Notes under the pieces: model-generated
Database searches by the model: none
What the model was told of the DNA's origin: nothing
What the model saw: only the letters and a program-made list of their open reading frames with translations
Source: Chloroflexota bacterium
GTDB taxonomy: Bacteria > Chloroflexota > Anaerolineae > Anaerolineales > Villigracilaceae
Assembly (NCBI GenBank): GCA_016235445.1
Contig: JACRLB010000017.1
Location: 181,304 to 245,303 of the forward strand
Length of the DNA: 64,000 bases
Reading direction: 5' to 3'
Program-made: the position numbers and the translations under genes
Shown: in pieces, positions 27,763 through 37,142 of the stretch
Position numbering within the stretch: position 1 is the first letter of the stretch
Layout: each line of letters starts with the position of its first letter

Positions 27763-28596
27763 ATGATTGATAAGACAAATACCCCGCGTGAGATTACCTT
27801 CCGCCTCCGCCGCTTTAACCCTGAAACTGATTCCGTTCCCCATTGGGATTCCTACGCCTTGAACGTCCCTGACGGGATGACCGTGCTCGAGGCTCTGCAC
27901 CAACTCAAGGCGGAGCAGGAACCGACTCTCGCCTGGCGTTCGTCCTGCCGCATGGGAGTCTGCGGTTCGTGCGGCATGTTCATCAACGACCTGCCGATGC
28001 TGGCCTGCCAGACCCAGGTTTTGCATCTCGGCACGGATGTGGTCAGCGTTGCGCCGCTTCCGAATTATCCAAATGTCAAAGACCTTGTGCCAAATTTGGA
28101 GCCGCTTATCGAAAAACATGCGGCCATCAAGCCCTTCATCATTCACACTAATTCCAAAGAGATCGACGAACCCACTGGCGAGTTTCTGCAAACTGCCGAA
28201 GAACGCGAATCGATCAGCCAGTTCACCCATTGCATCAAATGTGGACTTTGTCTCGCGGCCTGCCCGACGGTTGCAACAGACCCGCTCTTCCTTGGGCCTC
28301 AGGCATTGGCGCAGGCCTACCGCTACACCGCCGACAACCGCGACTGCGGCTTGCATGACCGCCTTGAAGCCATCGATGTTTTTCACGGGCCGTATCAATG
28401 TCACCTGGCGGGGGCGTGCTCGCAGGCTTGTCCCAAAGGCGTTGACCCTGCCTTTGCCATCCAATTGCTCAAACGTACCCTTGTGCTGGACAGCATTGGC
28501 TTTGGCAAAAGAGAGTCCTCTCTTGCGAAGGTGATGCCGCTGGCGGATGTGGTGAAGGCCATCGAGGAGTTCGCGCCGCCGAAGAGGACGGTGTAA
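27763..28596 (+). CDS. sdhB: Succinate dehydrogenase / fumarate reductase iron-sulfur subunit
   Basis: 277 residues from ATG 27763, 8 nt after GGAGG. The N-terminal ferredoxin domain has the [2Fe-2S] ligands SCRMGVCGSCGMFIND plus a later LACQTQ. The C-terminal domain has CIKCGLCLAACPTV ([4Fe-4S]) and CHLAGACSQACPKGVDP ([3Fe-4S] and shared ligands). It carries electrons from SdhA to quinone in SdhCD. It starts 4 bp after the sdhD stop and closes the operon; a hairpin follows. Confidence 0.96.
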   Translation: MIDKTNTPREITFRLRRFNPETDSVPHWDSYALNVPDGMTVLEALHQLKAEQEPTLAWRSSCRMGVCGSCGMFINDLPMLACQTQVLHLGTDVVSVAPLPNYPNVKDLVPNLEPLIEKHAAIKPFIIHTNSKEIDEPTGEFLQTAEERESISQFTHCIKCGLCLAACPTVATDPLFLGPQALAQAYRYTADNRDCGLHDRLEAIDVFHGPYQCHLAGACSQACPKGVDPAFAIQLLKRTLVLDSIGFGKRESSLAKVMPLADVVKAIEEFAPPKRTV

Positions 28597-28633
28597 GAGC
28601 AAGTTATCAGTTGTCAGTTGTCAGTGAGCCCAG

Positions 28634-28680
28634 ACCTCCGAGTTCTTACATCGTCCCCTTTGGGGAAAGAACTCGGAGGT
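28634..28680. terminator. Bidirectional hairpin between sdhB and gyrA
   Basis: Arms ACCTCCGAGTTCTT and AAGAACTCGGAGGT (14 bp, perfect) with CCCCTTTGGGG inside the loop, followed by TTTATTTT. It separates two convergent genes. The bases just before it (28604-28625) are a TCAGTTG tandem tract. Confidence 0.8.
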
Positions 28681-28700
28681 TTTATTTTCAGGATGCAAAT

Positions 28701-31280
28701 CTACTTCTTCTTTTTCTTAGCCGCACTCTTCTTTGCAGGCTTTGAAGCCTTCTTCCCTGCTACTTTCTTCACAGGTTTTGCTTCTTTCTTCTTTCCTTCT
28801 TTCTTTGCCTTCTCAGGCTTCTCTTCCACTACTTTTACAAACCTCTCCACTGCCCACCCCACCGCGAGACCGGTAATCGTCTCGCCTGGTTTCACTTCGA
28901 CAACCAAATCTCCCTTGGACGAGGCGCGTTTTCTCACGGCGGCCAGGTCCAGCCTTGCGGATTTCGCCGCGCCCTTGCTCATGTGGATGGTGGCGACGTG
29001 ATTCGGTTTTCCGCTGATGATGGCGGCAAGCGTAACCTTGCCCGGCAAGTCCCACGCGACAACGCCCTTGCCATAGCGTCCCTGTTTGGGGAAATCTTTT
29101 TCGTCAACGCGCTTGGCTTTGCCTTCACTCGTCAGCAGGAATATCTCACCTTCGGCGGGCAGGATTTCCATGCCAACTACTTCATCTTTATCTTCCAACT
29201 TGATCCCGTTTACACCCGCCGCGACAAGTCCCATCGGGCGCACGTCATCTTCCTTGAAGCGGATCGCCATGCCGCTGGATGTAGCGAGCAAAATCTCTTT
29301 CTTTTTCCCATCTGTGAGACCAACCCAGCCGAGTCTGTCGCCTTCGTTGACGCGTACCAGAATAAATGTCTGCGCAGAAGGGCCGGGCAATTCTGAGATC
29401 AGGCTTTTCTTGACCATGCCAAAGCGCGTGGCCGTGATCACGCAAGTCTCTGCGCCCAACGAAGATTTATTCGCAGGCAGTGCAAACACAGCCGCCAGCG
29501 GATCGTTCTCAGTGAGCGGCGCAACCTTGTAATACATCGAGCCTTGACTCAATTTTTCCGCTTCGGGGATGAGGTGCGCGGCAACTGCGGCGGCCTTGCC
29601 CAGCTTGCTGACGAAATAGATCGTATCTGTTGTGGAAGCCTTCACCAAAAATCTCGGCGCGTCATTGCCCGAATGTTTCGGTTGTTTGTCATCGTGCGTG
29701 CGTGAGACGAGTCCATCGTCCGTGACGCCGATCCACACCGTTTGCTGAGGGAGCAGGTCACGCGTGGTTAATGCGTTTGTGGTTTTCGCGCCGTGCTTCA
29801 AGTTTACGATCTGCGTGCGGCGGCGGTCGCCATAGGCGGCTTTTACTTTCAGCAATTCGTCCGCCACCACGCCGCGCATCAACTTGGGTGACTTCAACAA
29901 AGTCGTCAATTCCTTGATGACCGCGGCCACTTCCTTGTATTCGGTTTCGATCTTCTTGCGTTCGAGCGCGGCCAGCCTGCGCAATTGCATGTCGAGGATC
30001 GCGTTGGCTTGCAACTCTGTCAGCTTGTAGCGCTTCATCAGTTTTTGCCGGGCAGTTTCAACGTCTGGCGCAGAGCGGATGATGTTGATAATCTCATCCA
30101 GATTCTTTAATGCGATCAAATATCCTTCGAGGATGTGCGCGCGGGCTTTGGCTTTATCCAGATCGAATTCAGCGCGGCGTTTCACAATGGTGATGCGGTG
30201 CTCGATGTAAACGCGCAGAGCCTGCTTGAGCGTGAGCGTGCGCGGCTCGCCATCCACGAGCGCGAGCAGGTTAATGCCGAAGGTGGTTTGCATGGGCGTG
30301 CGTTTGTAAAGATCGCGCAACACGATTTCGGGATTGGCATTCTTCGTCATTTCAAGGACGATGCGCATTCCCTGGCGATCCGATTCATCGCGCAGATCGG
30401 ACAGGCCTTCAAGATGTCCATCACGCGCGAGTTCTGCAATGCGCTCGATCAAACTGGACTTGTTGACCTGATACGGTAATTCTGACACAATGATTCGGCT
30501 TTTGCCTCTTTCCATCTCTTCGACATGCGCCTTGGCCTGCACGGTCACCCGCCCGCGCCCCGAACCATACGCAGACTCGATTCCATCCTCGCCCTTCTCT
30601 TGGATGATAAGGCCGCCCGTTGGAAAGTCCGGGCCTTGCACGAACTTCATCAATTGCTCAACATCGATGTCGTCGAGCTTTTCCCAGCGTTCGATCATAT
30701 AGATGGTGGCGTCCACGATCTCGCTGAGGTTATGCGGCGGAATGGATGTTGCCATACCCACGGCAATACCCGTTGCGCCATTCACCAATAGATTCGGAAT
30801 TGCGGCGGGTAAAACATGCGGCTCTTCGAGTGTGTCATCAAAGTTCGGGACGAAGTTGACCGTTTCTTTGTTCAGGTCAAAAAGAATATCGAGCGCGGCA
30901 GAAGTGAGACGCGCCTCGGTATAACGCATGGCCGCAGGCGGGTCGCCATCCACAGAGCCGAAGTTCCCCTGACCATCCACCAGCAGGGTGCGCATGGAAA
31001 AATCCTGCGCCATGCGCGCCATGGCTTCGTACACAGACGAGTCGCCATGCGGATGATATTTACCCAGCACTTCGCCGACGATACGCGCAGATTTTTTATA
31101 CGCCGTATCTGCGCGAATGCCCATGTCGTACATCGCGTAGAGAATACGCCGCTGTACGGGTTTGAGTCCATCGCGGGCATCGGGCAGGGCGCGTGAGACG
31201 ATGACGCTCATGGCGTAATCGAGATACGACTGCTGCATCTCTCTATCAATGTCTATTTTTCGAACGATACCAAGTTCCAT
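28701..31280 (-). CDS. gyrA: DNA gyrase subunit A
   Basis: 859 residues from ATG 31280, chosen over the ATG at 31292 because GGGAG stands 5 nt before it. GyrA cuts and rejoins DNA for negative supercoiling. Catalytic Y120 is in [10 protein letters not shown]; the quinolone region is [13 protein letters not shown], with the sensitive serine present (S81) and Glu at the position of E. coli Asp87. The C-terminal beta-pinwheel carries the GyrA box QGRYGKGV, which marks gyrase rather than topoisomerase IV. The tail is very Lys-rich ([20 protein letters not shown]), an Ala-Lys extension not needed for catalysis. Confidence 0.95.
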   Translation of the reverse strand: MELGIVRKIDIDREMQQSYLDYAMSVIVSRALPDARDGLKPVQRRILYAMYDMGIRADTAYKKSARIVGEVLGKYHPHGDSSVYEAMARMAQDFSMRTLLVDGQGNFGSVDGDPPAAMRYTEARLTSAALDILFDLNKETVNFVPNFDDTLEEPHVLPAAIPNLLVNGATGIAVGMATSIPPHNLSEIVDATIYMIERWEKLDDIDVEQLMKFVQGPDFPTGGLIIQEKGEDGIESAYGSGRGRVTVQAKAHVEEMERGKSRIIVSELPYQVNKSSLIERIAELARDGHLEGLSDLRDESDRQGMRIVLEMTKNANPEIVLRDLYKRTPMQTTFGINLLALVDGEPRTLTLKQALRVYIEHRITIVKRRAEFDLDKAKARAHILEGYLIALKNLDEIINIIRSAPDVETARQKLMKRYKLTELQANAILDMQLRRLAALERKKIETEYKEVAAVIKELTTLLKSPKLMRGVVADELLKVKAAYGDRRRTQIVNLKHGAKTTNALTTRDLLPQQTVWIGVTDDGLVSRTHDDKQPKHSGNDAPRFLVKASTTDTIYFVSKLGKAAAVAAHLIPEAEKLSQGSMYYKVAPLTENDPLAAVFALPANKSSLGAETCVITATRFGMVKKSLISELPGPSAQTFILVRVNEGDRLGWVGLTDGKKKEILLATSSGMAIRFKEDDVRPMGLVAAGVNGIKLEDKDEVVGMEILPAEGEIFLLTSEGKAKRVDEKDFPKQGRYGKGVVAWDLPGKVTLAAIISGKPNHVATIHMSKGAAKSARLDLAAVRKRASSKGDLVVEVKPGETITGLAVGWAVERFVKVVEEKPEKAKKEGKKKEAKPVKKVAGKKASKPAKKSAAKKKKK

Positions 31281-31297
31281 GGCTGCTCCCAAAATCT

Positions 31298-31350
31298 TTT
31301 AAACACGAAGGACACTAAGATACACAAAGGAAAACCAAATCTTCGTGCTT
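31298..31350. repeat. CACGAAGG-family repeat upstream of gyrA
   Basis: AAACACGAAGGACACTAAG, ACACAAAGGAAAACC, then CTTCGTG: units also seen at 52018-52075 and 54450-54528. Confidence 0.6.
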
Positions 31351-31472
31351 TTTGTATTCTTCGTTGTGAATGTATGTTCTATTGCGGGGCTTATCTTACG
31401 GGGAAAGGGAGGAAGCGTCAAGACCATGCCGCGTGTTTCACCGACTTTCTTTTTATGTGGCAAAATAGAACC

Positions 31473-32144
31473 ATGAACCAGAACAACATCATTCAAAAAA
31501 CAGCCGAATACATCAAAGCGGAATTTTCAGACGATTCCTCGGGACATGACTGGTGGCACATCCATCGCGTCTGGAAGAACGCCATCACCATTTGCGAACA
31601 TGAAAACGCGGATCGATTCATCGTGGAACTCGCCGCCCTGCTCCACGATTTGGATGACTGGAAGTTTAACGACTCAGGCGATGAAACCCCGCTTCGCGCC
31701 CGTGCCTGGCTTGAGTCCTGCTCCGTAGACATCCCCACCGCTGAGGCAGTCTGCGAGATCATCACGCACATCTCCTACAAAGGCGCGGGCGTGGAAAATA
31801 AAATGAACAGCCTCGCAGGCTTCATCGTGCAGGATGCAGACAGGCTCGACGCCATCGGCGCCATCGGCATTGGCCGCGCCTTCGCCTATGGCGGCTACAA
31901 AAACCGAATGATGTACGACCCCGATTCCCCACCGCAGATGCACGCAAGTTTTGAAGAATACAAAAACAGCAAAAGCGCCACCATCAACCACTTTTACGAA
32001 AAACTGCTTTTGCTAAAAGACATGATGAACACAAAAACCGCCAAACGAATCGCGGAACAGCGGCATGATGTGATGTTGAATTTTTTAAATCAGTTTATGA
32101 ATGAATGGGATGGCAGAGATATTTTGAAAGACATCAAGGAGTAA
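31473..32144 (+). CDS. HD-domain hydrolase
   Basis: 223 residues from ATG 31473. Metal ligands of the HD fold are SGHDWWHIHRVW (H25, D26, H29), ALLHDLDDWKF (HD at ~57-58) and the later VQDADRLDAIGAIG. This is the 'uncharacterised HD / YpgQ-YedJ-like' group, phosphohydrolases probably acting on (d)NTPs or related metabolites; the true substrate is not known. CAAAAT ends 6 nt before the ATG and no ribosome site exists, so a leaderless message is suggested. The M1 peptidase starts 2 bp after its stop, so the two are co-transcribed. Confidence 0.85.
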   Translation: MNQNNIIQKTAEYIKAEFSDDSSGHDWWHIHRVWKNAITICEHENADRFIVELAALLHDLDDWKFNDSGDETPLRARAWLESCSVDIPTAEAVCEIITHISYKGAGVENKMNSLAGFIVQDADRLDAIGAIGIGRAFAYGGYKNRMMYDPDSPPQMHASFEEYKNSKSATINHFYEKLLLLKDMMNTKTAKRIAEQRHDVMLNFLNQFMNEWDGRDILKDIKE

Positions 32145-32146
32145 CC

Positions 32147-33655
32147 ATGAAAAAAATGAAGACTACGCAAATGGGATTCAGCCTCGTCCTTATCCTGGGA
32201 TCGATCCTGGCGTGCAACATCGTCAGCCCGACGAATGTCCCAACCCAAGAAGCGACCCAGCCGCCAACGGAGCCTCCCGTTGTCACCGTCCCCCCAACCG
32301 CGGGGGATGATCAGGCTGGCTCCCCCGGCCTCGGCGACTCGCTTTACCCCGAATTTGGCAACGGCGGCTACGACGCCAAAACCTACACCCTCGATATCAT
32401 CGTCACGGACGTTGCCACCAGCAGTCTCGAAGCTGTCACCACCATCGAGGCCGTCGCCACGCAGGAGTTGAGTCGCTTCAACCTGGATTTTGCCGGGTTC
32501 GAAGTGACCAGCCTAAAGGTCAATGAAGAAGCGGCGCAGTTCGAGCGCAAGGGACAGGAGCTAACCGTCATCCCATCCCAGCCGTTGAAAAATGGCGCAG
32601 AGTTCACCGTCGCTGTGGAATATCAGGGCATTCCCGAAAGCATGGAATCGCAGGCTCTGCCCTTCCCCACCGGGTGGATCGCGTATGATGGCGGTATCTT
32701 CGTCTTGAGCGAGCCGGACGGTTCTGCCAGCTTTTTCCCCGTCAACGACCACCCGCTCGACAAGGCAATCTACACGATCATCGTGACGGTTCCAAAACCC
32801 TACGAAGTTGCGGCCAACGGTCTGCTCGAGGAAACGAAGGATAACGGCGATGCAACCACCTACCGCTTTGAAGTGCGCGACCCCATGGCAAGCTACCTGA
32901 CCACCATCAACATCAATGATTTCGATGAGGAGACAATGGAATCGGAAGGCGGTGTGCCCATCCGAAATTATTATGCCGCCAGCCTGCCCGATGACGTGAG
33001 CAAGCCGTTCGCGCGGCAGGGCGAGATGATCGATTACTTCAGCGGGCTGTTTGGCGAGTATCCCTTCGAGGTGTACGGCTCTCTCGTGATGGACACGGAA
33101 TTTGGCGCCGCGCTCGAAAACCAGACCATGTCCATCTTTGGCATAGACATGGTGAACACCCGGGACATCGAAGGCACCGAGGCTGTGGTTGCGCATGAAC
33201 TCATGCATCAATGGTTTGGCGACAGCGTCAGCGTGGCGGATTGGGGAGACATCTGGCTCAACGAAGGCTTTGCCACTTACGGCGAGGGCTTATGGGTCGA
33301 ATATCTTCATGGAAGCGAAGGGCTGAATGGATGGGCGGTGGGCCTGTACAAAGAAGTGAGCGCCTATCCAGAATATTATCCTCCGCCTGGCAGGCCTGCC
33401 GCCAATAACCTCTTCAACGGCGGCGTTTACCTGCGCGGCGGGCTGACCCTCCACGCTCTGCGGCTTGCCGTGGGTGATGAAGCCTTCTTTGAAATCCTGA
33501 GCGTCTATTACGACCGCTACAAATTCGGCAACGCATCCACAGCAAATTTTATTCAGGTGGCGGAGGAGGTCAGCGGCAAAGACCTGGGCAGTTTCTTCGA
33601 GGCCTGGCTCTACGAAAATCAACTCCCGCCTATTCCAGAGCTTGGGCTTGAATAA
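32147..33655 (+). CDS. M1-family zinc aminopeptidase, lipoprotein
   Basis: 502 residues from ATG 32147 (AAGGAG 6 nt upstream). The N-terminus is a lipoprotein signal, LVLILGSILAC, with C24-25 as the lipidated Cys, followed by a Thr/Pro-rich linker (TNVPTQEATQPPTEPPVV). The peptidase core has the substrate loop GAALENQTMSIFG, the zinc site VVAHELMHQWFGD (HExxH) and the third ligand in WLNEGFATYGE. It would trim N-termini of peptides outside the membrane. At ~500 residues it lacks the large C-terminal helical domain of PepN. Confidence 0.93.
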   Translation: MKKMKTTQMGFSLVLILGSILACNIVSPTNVPTQEATQPPTEPPVVTVPPTAGDDQAGSPGLGDSLYPEFGNGGYDAKTYTLDIIVTDVATSSLEAVTTIEAVATQELSRFNLDFAGFEVTSLKVNEEAAQFERKGQELTVIPSQPLKNGAEFTVAVEYQGIPESMESQALPFPTGWIAYDGGIFVLSEPDGSASFFPVNDHPLDKAIYTIIVTVPKPYEVAANGLLEETKDNGDATTYRFEVRDPMASYLTTININDFDEETMESEGGVPIRNYYAASLPDDVSKPFARQGEMIDYFSGLFGEYPFEVYGSLVMDTEFGAALENQTMSIFGIDMVNTRDIEGTEAVVAHELMHQWFGDSVSVADWGDIWLNEGFATYGEGLWVEYLHGSEGLNGWAVGLYKEVSAYPEYYPPPGRPAANNLFNGGVYLRGGLTLHALRLAVGDEAFFEILSVYYDRYKFGNASTANFIQVAEEVSGKDLGSFFEAWLYENQLPPIPELGLE

Positions 33656-33659
33656 CCAG

Positions 33660-33778
33660 CTTACGCGCCCTCATACCCTAACGGGCACTTTCCCCAACCC
33701 TTCCCCCGAAGGGGAAGGGAGTCTCCTCTCCCTTCGGGACGTGTGCCCGTAAGGGTAGAGGGTTAGGGTGAGGGAGCG
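33660..33778. repeat. Long CCCTCACCC-family composite palindrome
   Basis: CGCCCTCATACCCTAACGGG at the left pairs with CCCGTAAGGG and GGGTTAGGGTGAGGGAGCG at the right; the middle holds CCTTCCCCCGAAGGGGAAGG. It separates two convergent genes and may stop transcription. Confidence 0.8.
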
Positions 33779-33782
33779 TAGG

Positions 33783-35306
33783 TCACTTATTAAGTTCAAA
33801 CACCAGCGCGCGCTCAGACTCATACACCAGCATATTCATCCCCGAACTGCGGATGGAAACCCCCAGGCTCCGCAGAGAAACCGCCAATTCATCTTTGTCA
33901 TCCTCATCGGGAATCATCACGACCAGATAATCATAGTCCACGCCATTGCGCGCAGACCATTCGTTCAAACAGCGCGCATCCGCGCAATGCTGAAATTCGG
34001 CCAATTGCCCATGCCAGGCGAAAAAATTATCCGCCAGAGTCCACTCCAGGCCTTGCAGGGTTGTCGCGCTGAATTGGCCTGTCAACGCGGGGAACCATTC
34101 CTGCAACGGGTCAGACATCGAAAACTCACGCCCCGTTGCCAGCAGAAAAGTTTTGTCTTCGCCCACATTGGAATTGACCCACTCGATCATTTTCAATTCC
34201 CCGCCCTTCAAACTTGTGTTGATCAACTGAAAGTCTGTGACGATGGCAACAAGCAGGAACCAGAACATCGCGCCAAAAACAAGCGCCTGACTACTGCGCC
34301 TCATTAACGTAACTTCGGCCTGTTCGCCGTCCGAACGGCCCATCCACGCGGACAGTTTGAGCAAGCCCGCACCCGCCAGCATAGACACAGCCAGCAAAGC
34401 GATTCCACTTCCACCACGCGGGTCGATCAGATAGGCAAGAACAGCCCAGGTAACGGGGAAAAAGTTTCGTTGTTTGAAAAAGATATAAACGCCGATGACG
34501 GTTAATATCGACGCCAACCCATCAAGCTGAAAATTTGACAAATAAGATTCAAGAGTCCGCTGGCTGGTTTGGCCTGCCGACAACAAAGGCTGTAACCCGT
34601 GATTCAGGAAAACCGTTCCCCACCAGGGGGAGGTGAGCAGAGCCACGCCAGTCCCAACGAAAACAGCAGAAATGAATCCGCGCTTGTTGAAGCCGTAAAA
34701 GAGGAAGATCAACGCGCCGCCGAGAACTGCGTGCAATGCCGTTTGCGGATGACTCAACACCGTCCCTGCGCCGAAGAGAATGGTGAGGATTAAATGTTTG
34801 TTTTTGTATTCCCTGAATAATTGAATTGCCTGCCACAGCATCAACAGCAAAAACAACATGCCGAAGGAGCGGGTCACTCCGCCGCCCATCACCTGCCAGA
34901 GGAAGGAGCGTGAAGCAAGCGCGTAGATCATCGTGGCGAGGGATGCGAGGGTGCGTGAGGGGAGAGTCTCTTTGGCGAAGAGATAAAAGACGAGGATGGA
35001 GAAGGTGTTGACGAATGCCGGGAGGTAAAGAAATGCCCATAGGTCAGAGCCAGATGTGAGCGCGGAAAGAAGCGCGGTGATGTAAAGTCCAAGCGGCGGG
35101 TAGGCGAAGGGAATATCCGCATGGTTGTAGGTCGTGAATTGCGGCAGGGCGTATCCGTTCGCTTTCAAATCCTGAACCATCGTGTAAAACATGCCGCCAT
35201 CATTGAGCGGAAATCCATTCGAGAGGACGGGGTAAAAACGGACGATTGCGCCAAAAAGCAATGCGGTAAAAAGTAAAAGCGCGGGGAGGTCGGGTTTGCG
35301 GTTCAT
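33783..35306 (-). CDS. Membrane protein with GT-C glycosyltransferase-like fold
   Basis: 507 residues with about ten hydrophobic helices. The start, FGAIVRFYPVLSNGFPLNDGGMFY, has the acidic residue (D36) in the first external loop that GT-C enzymes use for catalysis, and YPPLGLYITALLS follows. The last ~150 residues form a soluble domain (EWVNSNVGEDKTFLLATG, VDYDYLVVMIPDEDDKDE). It probably transfers sugar from a polyprenyl phosphate on the outer face, but donor and acceptor are unknown. The start lies 1 bp past the marC-like stop, so they form an operon. Confidence 0.65.
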   Translation of the reverse strand: MNRKPDLPALLLFTALLFGAIVRFYPVLSNGFPLNDGGMFYTMVQDLKANGYALPQFTTYNHADIPFAYPPLGLYITALLSALTSGSDLWAFLYLPAFVNTFSILVFYLFAKETLPSRTLASLATMIYALASRSFLWQVMGGGVTRSFGMLFLLLMLWQAIQLFREYKNKHLILTILFGAGTVLSHPQTALHAVLGGALIFLFYGFNKRGFISAVFVGTGVALLTSPWWGTVFLNHGLQPLLSAGQTSQRTLESYLSNFQLDGLASILTVIGVYIFFKQRNFFPVTWAVLAYLIDPRGGSGIALLAVSMLAGAGLLKLSAWMGRSDGEQAEVTLMRRSSQALVFGAMFWFLLVAIVTDFQLINTSLKGGELKMIEWVNSNVGEDKTFLLATGREFSMSDPLQEWFPALTGQFSATTLQGLEWTLADNFFAWHGQLAEFQHCADARCLNEWSARNGVDYDYLVVMIPDEDDKDELAVSLRSLGVSIRSSGMNMLVYESERALVFELNK

Positions 35307-35307
35307 G

Positions 35308-35952
35308 CTATTGAATTTTGAAAATTTCGCGGATGATGGGCGTGAGGCCGCTGAAGAAAAATTCCACCGAGATGACCATGACGATGAGACCCATCAGGCG
35401 CAGCATCACCTTGTTGCCGTTCTCGCCGATGAGATGTGTGACCTGTTTTGCGCCGATCAACAAGACGTAGGTGATGAACATGATGAGAATGATGATGCCC
35501 AGCACGATGCTTGATTCCATTGTGGATTTTGATTCGTTCATCAAAAGAATGGACGTGGTGATCGCGCCCGGCCCGCAGACGATGGGGATGCCCAGCGGCG
35601 TGATGGAAATGTCGTTGATGTATTCGTGCGTGGTTTCATCGTCGAACTGGATGCGGGTGAGGCGGGCTTGCAACATTTCGTAGCCCATGAAAAAGAAGAT
35701 CACGCCGCCCACCACCCGCAGGCTGTTGACCGAGATGGAGAAGAAGCGAAAAATCCACTGGCCGGTGAGCGCAAAGGCCAGCAGGATGACCAGCCCCGTG
35801 AAGACGGCTTTGCGCGCCACGCGGTGAGACTCGTGCGGCGAGAGTTTGGCGGTCATGGCTGTGTAAACGGGCACCACGCCGATGGGGTTGACCATGGTAA
35901 ACATGGACACAAAACTAAGCAGGGCAAATTCAAAAAGGGGCGAGGCGGTCAT
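35308..35952 (-). CDS. MarC-family integral membrane protein
   Basis: 214 residues from ATG 35952, with GGAG 4 nt before it. Six helices; the MarC (UPF0056) signature is clear in FVSMFTMVNPIGVVPVYTAM near the start, LRVVGGVIFFFMGYEML in the middle, ITPLGIPIVCGPGAITTSIL and VMLRLMGLIVMVISVEFFFS at the end. Despite the name, the family is not a proven antibiotic exporter and its substrate is unknown. It is followed directly by the GT-C-like gene. Confidence 0.92.
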   Translation of the reverse strand: MTASPLFEFALLSFVSMFTMVNPIGVVPVYTAMTAKLSPHESHRVARKAVFTGLVILLAFALTGQWIFRFFSISVNSLRVVGGVIFFFMGYEMLQARLTRIQFDDETTHEYINDISITPLGIPIVCGPGAITTSILLMNESKSTMESSIVLGIIILIMFITYVLLIGAKQVTHLIGENGNKVMLRLMGLIVMVISVEFFFSGLTPIIREIFKIQ

Positions 35953-35984
35953 AAAACTCCTATTGCATGGATTGAAATTTTTCA

Positions 35985-36088
35985 TTTGCTACCGTACATT
36001 TTCCTCGTAAAAAACCCTAAAGGTCTTTCTTGCCAATCAGGAGTTTGCAAAGGGAATGGAGACCTTTAGGGTTTGGATGTACGGTAGA
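35985..36088. mobile_element. 104-bp nested inverted-repeat element flanked by 11-bp direct repeats
   Basis: Outer arms CTACCGTACAT (35989-35999) and ATGTACGGTAG (36077-36087); inner arms AAACCCTAAAGGTCT (36012-36026) and AGACCTTTAGGGTTT (36060-36074). Both sides carry GAAATTTTTCA (35974-35984 and 36089-36099). No coding sequence. It lies in the divergent promoter region of marC and the gene at 36172. Confidence 0.65.
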
Positions 36089-36171
36089 GAAATTTTTCAA
36101 AGATTGTAATGCTTTTTGGGTTGAGAAATAATCAATCCGCAACTTTTTTTCAAACCGCCTGTATTAATGTT

Positions 36172-37116
36172 ATGCGTACCATAAAAAACATCCTGCTTGT
36201 CCTGGCCACAGGCTACATCTTTGTCTATTTTTCCGAGCATCTTTTTTGGGCGCGCATCCGCCCCGATGATTCACTCAAAAACTGGGTCAGCGCATGGGTC
36301 GCCTACTCGCTCATGGCCTTCGTTTTTCTCTTCCTCGTCGCGCAATTCAAAATCAAAACCATCTGGCCGCTCTTCCTCGCGGGCGCGGTGTTCGGCTGGT
36401 TGGGCGAAGGCATCGTCGTGCAAACCGCCTACGAGATGCTCCCCCTCTCGATATCATTTACAGGACTCGCCTGGCACGCGCTCATCACCGTCTGGATCGG
36501 ATGGTATGCGATTCAAAAATCATTGACCGCCCCCGCCTCATCCCCGACCTTGAAACTGGTTGCCGCCATTGGGGCCTGTTCGGCCCTTTGGGCGATCAAC
36601 TGGTGGCTCGAGCCGGATGGAGGAGTCGCGTCCATTACAGAGTATGCGCAGTTCTCGTTCATCACCACAATTCTTGTGATCATTTCATACTGGCTGGCAA
36701 ACTGGGGCGCATCCGCGCCATTCCAACCCAAACGCTGGGTGACGATTCTGATCTCGGCGATTTTCATTCTCTACTTTGCTTTTGTCACTGTGCCAGCCTC
36801 GCCAATTTCCATTCTTGTCCTGCCTGTTTTGCTGGGGCTGGTTTATTTCGGCTTGCAGAAAAATCCCGAAAAAGAAGGCGAAGGATCATTGCTCGATCAA
36901 TTTGGAAACCGCATTCCCGCCTGGAAGTTTCTCCTTCTGTTCACTTTGCCTGTCGTCAACGCCGCCTGCTATGCGCTCGCGCTGACTCTCAACCTACAAT
37001 GGCACACCAACTGGATTCTCTACCTCATCACCACGCCGCTTGGATTCATCCTGTTCTTCGTCAGCCTTGTTAAAACGGGAAAGCGCAACATCGTGCCCGA
37101 ACTTGGGTATTTGTGA
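36172..37116 (+). CDS. Multi-spanning membrane protein of unknown function
   Basis: 314 residues with about nine hydrophobic segments (NILLVLATGYIFVYFSEHLF, YSLMAFVFLFLVAQF, WPLFLAGAVFGWLGEGIVVQ and others). The N-terminal FSEHLFWARIRPDD and GWLGEGIVVQTAYE blocks are the only polar, possibly functional, motifs. I do not recognise the family. Start at ATG 36172; an in-frame start at 36109 has no ribosome site. ATTAAT just upstream could be the -10 box. The SDR gene follows 26 bp later with its own -10 box. Confidence 0.6.
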   Translation: MRTIKNILLVLATGYIFVYFSEHLFWARIRPDDSLKNWVSAWVAYSLMAFVFLFLVAQFKIKTIWPLFLAGAVFGWLGEGIVVQTAYEMLPLSISFTGLAWHALITVWIGWYAIQKSLTAPASSPTLKLVAAIGACSALWAINWWLEPDGGVASITEYAQFSFITTILVIISYWLANWGASAPFQPKRWVTILISAIFILYFAFVTVPASPISILVLPVLLGLVYFGLQKNPEKEGEGSLLDQFGNRIPAWKFLLLFTLPVVNAACYALALTLNLQWHTNWILYLITTPLGFILFFVSLVKTGKRNIVPELGYL

Positions 37117-37128
37117 CCGTGGGTATTA

Positions 37129-37134
37129 TATAAT
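37129..37134 (+). promoter_or_regulatory. -10 box of the SDR gene
   Basis: Perfect TATAAT ending 8 nt before ATG 37143, giving a nearly leaderless message. TTGTGACCGTGGGTA just upstream is also found upstream of the FKBP gene start. Confidence 0.5.
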
Positions 37135-37142
37135 CCACCATC

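Noticed and set aside
33660..33778. CRISPR-like repeat block
   Set aside because: The repeated strings are inverted, not direct with unique spacers; it is one composite palindrome of the CCCTCACCC family.
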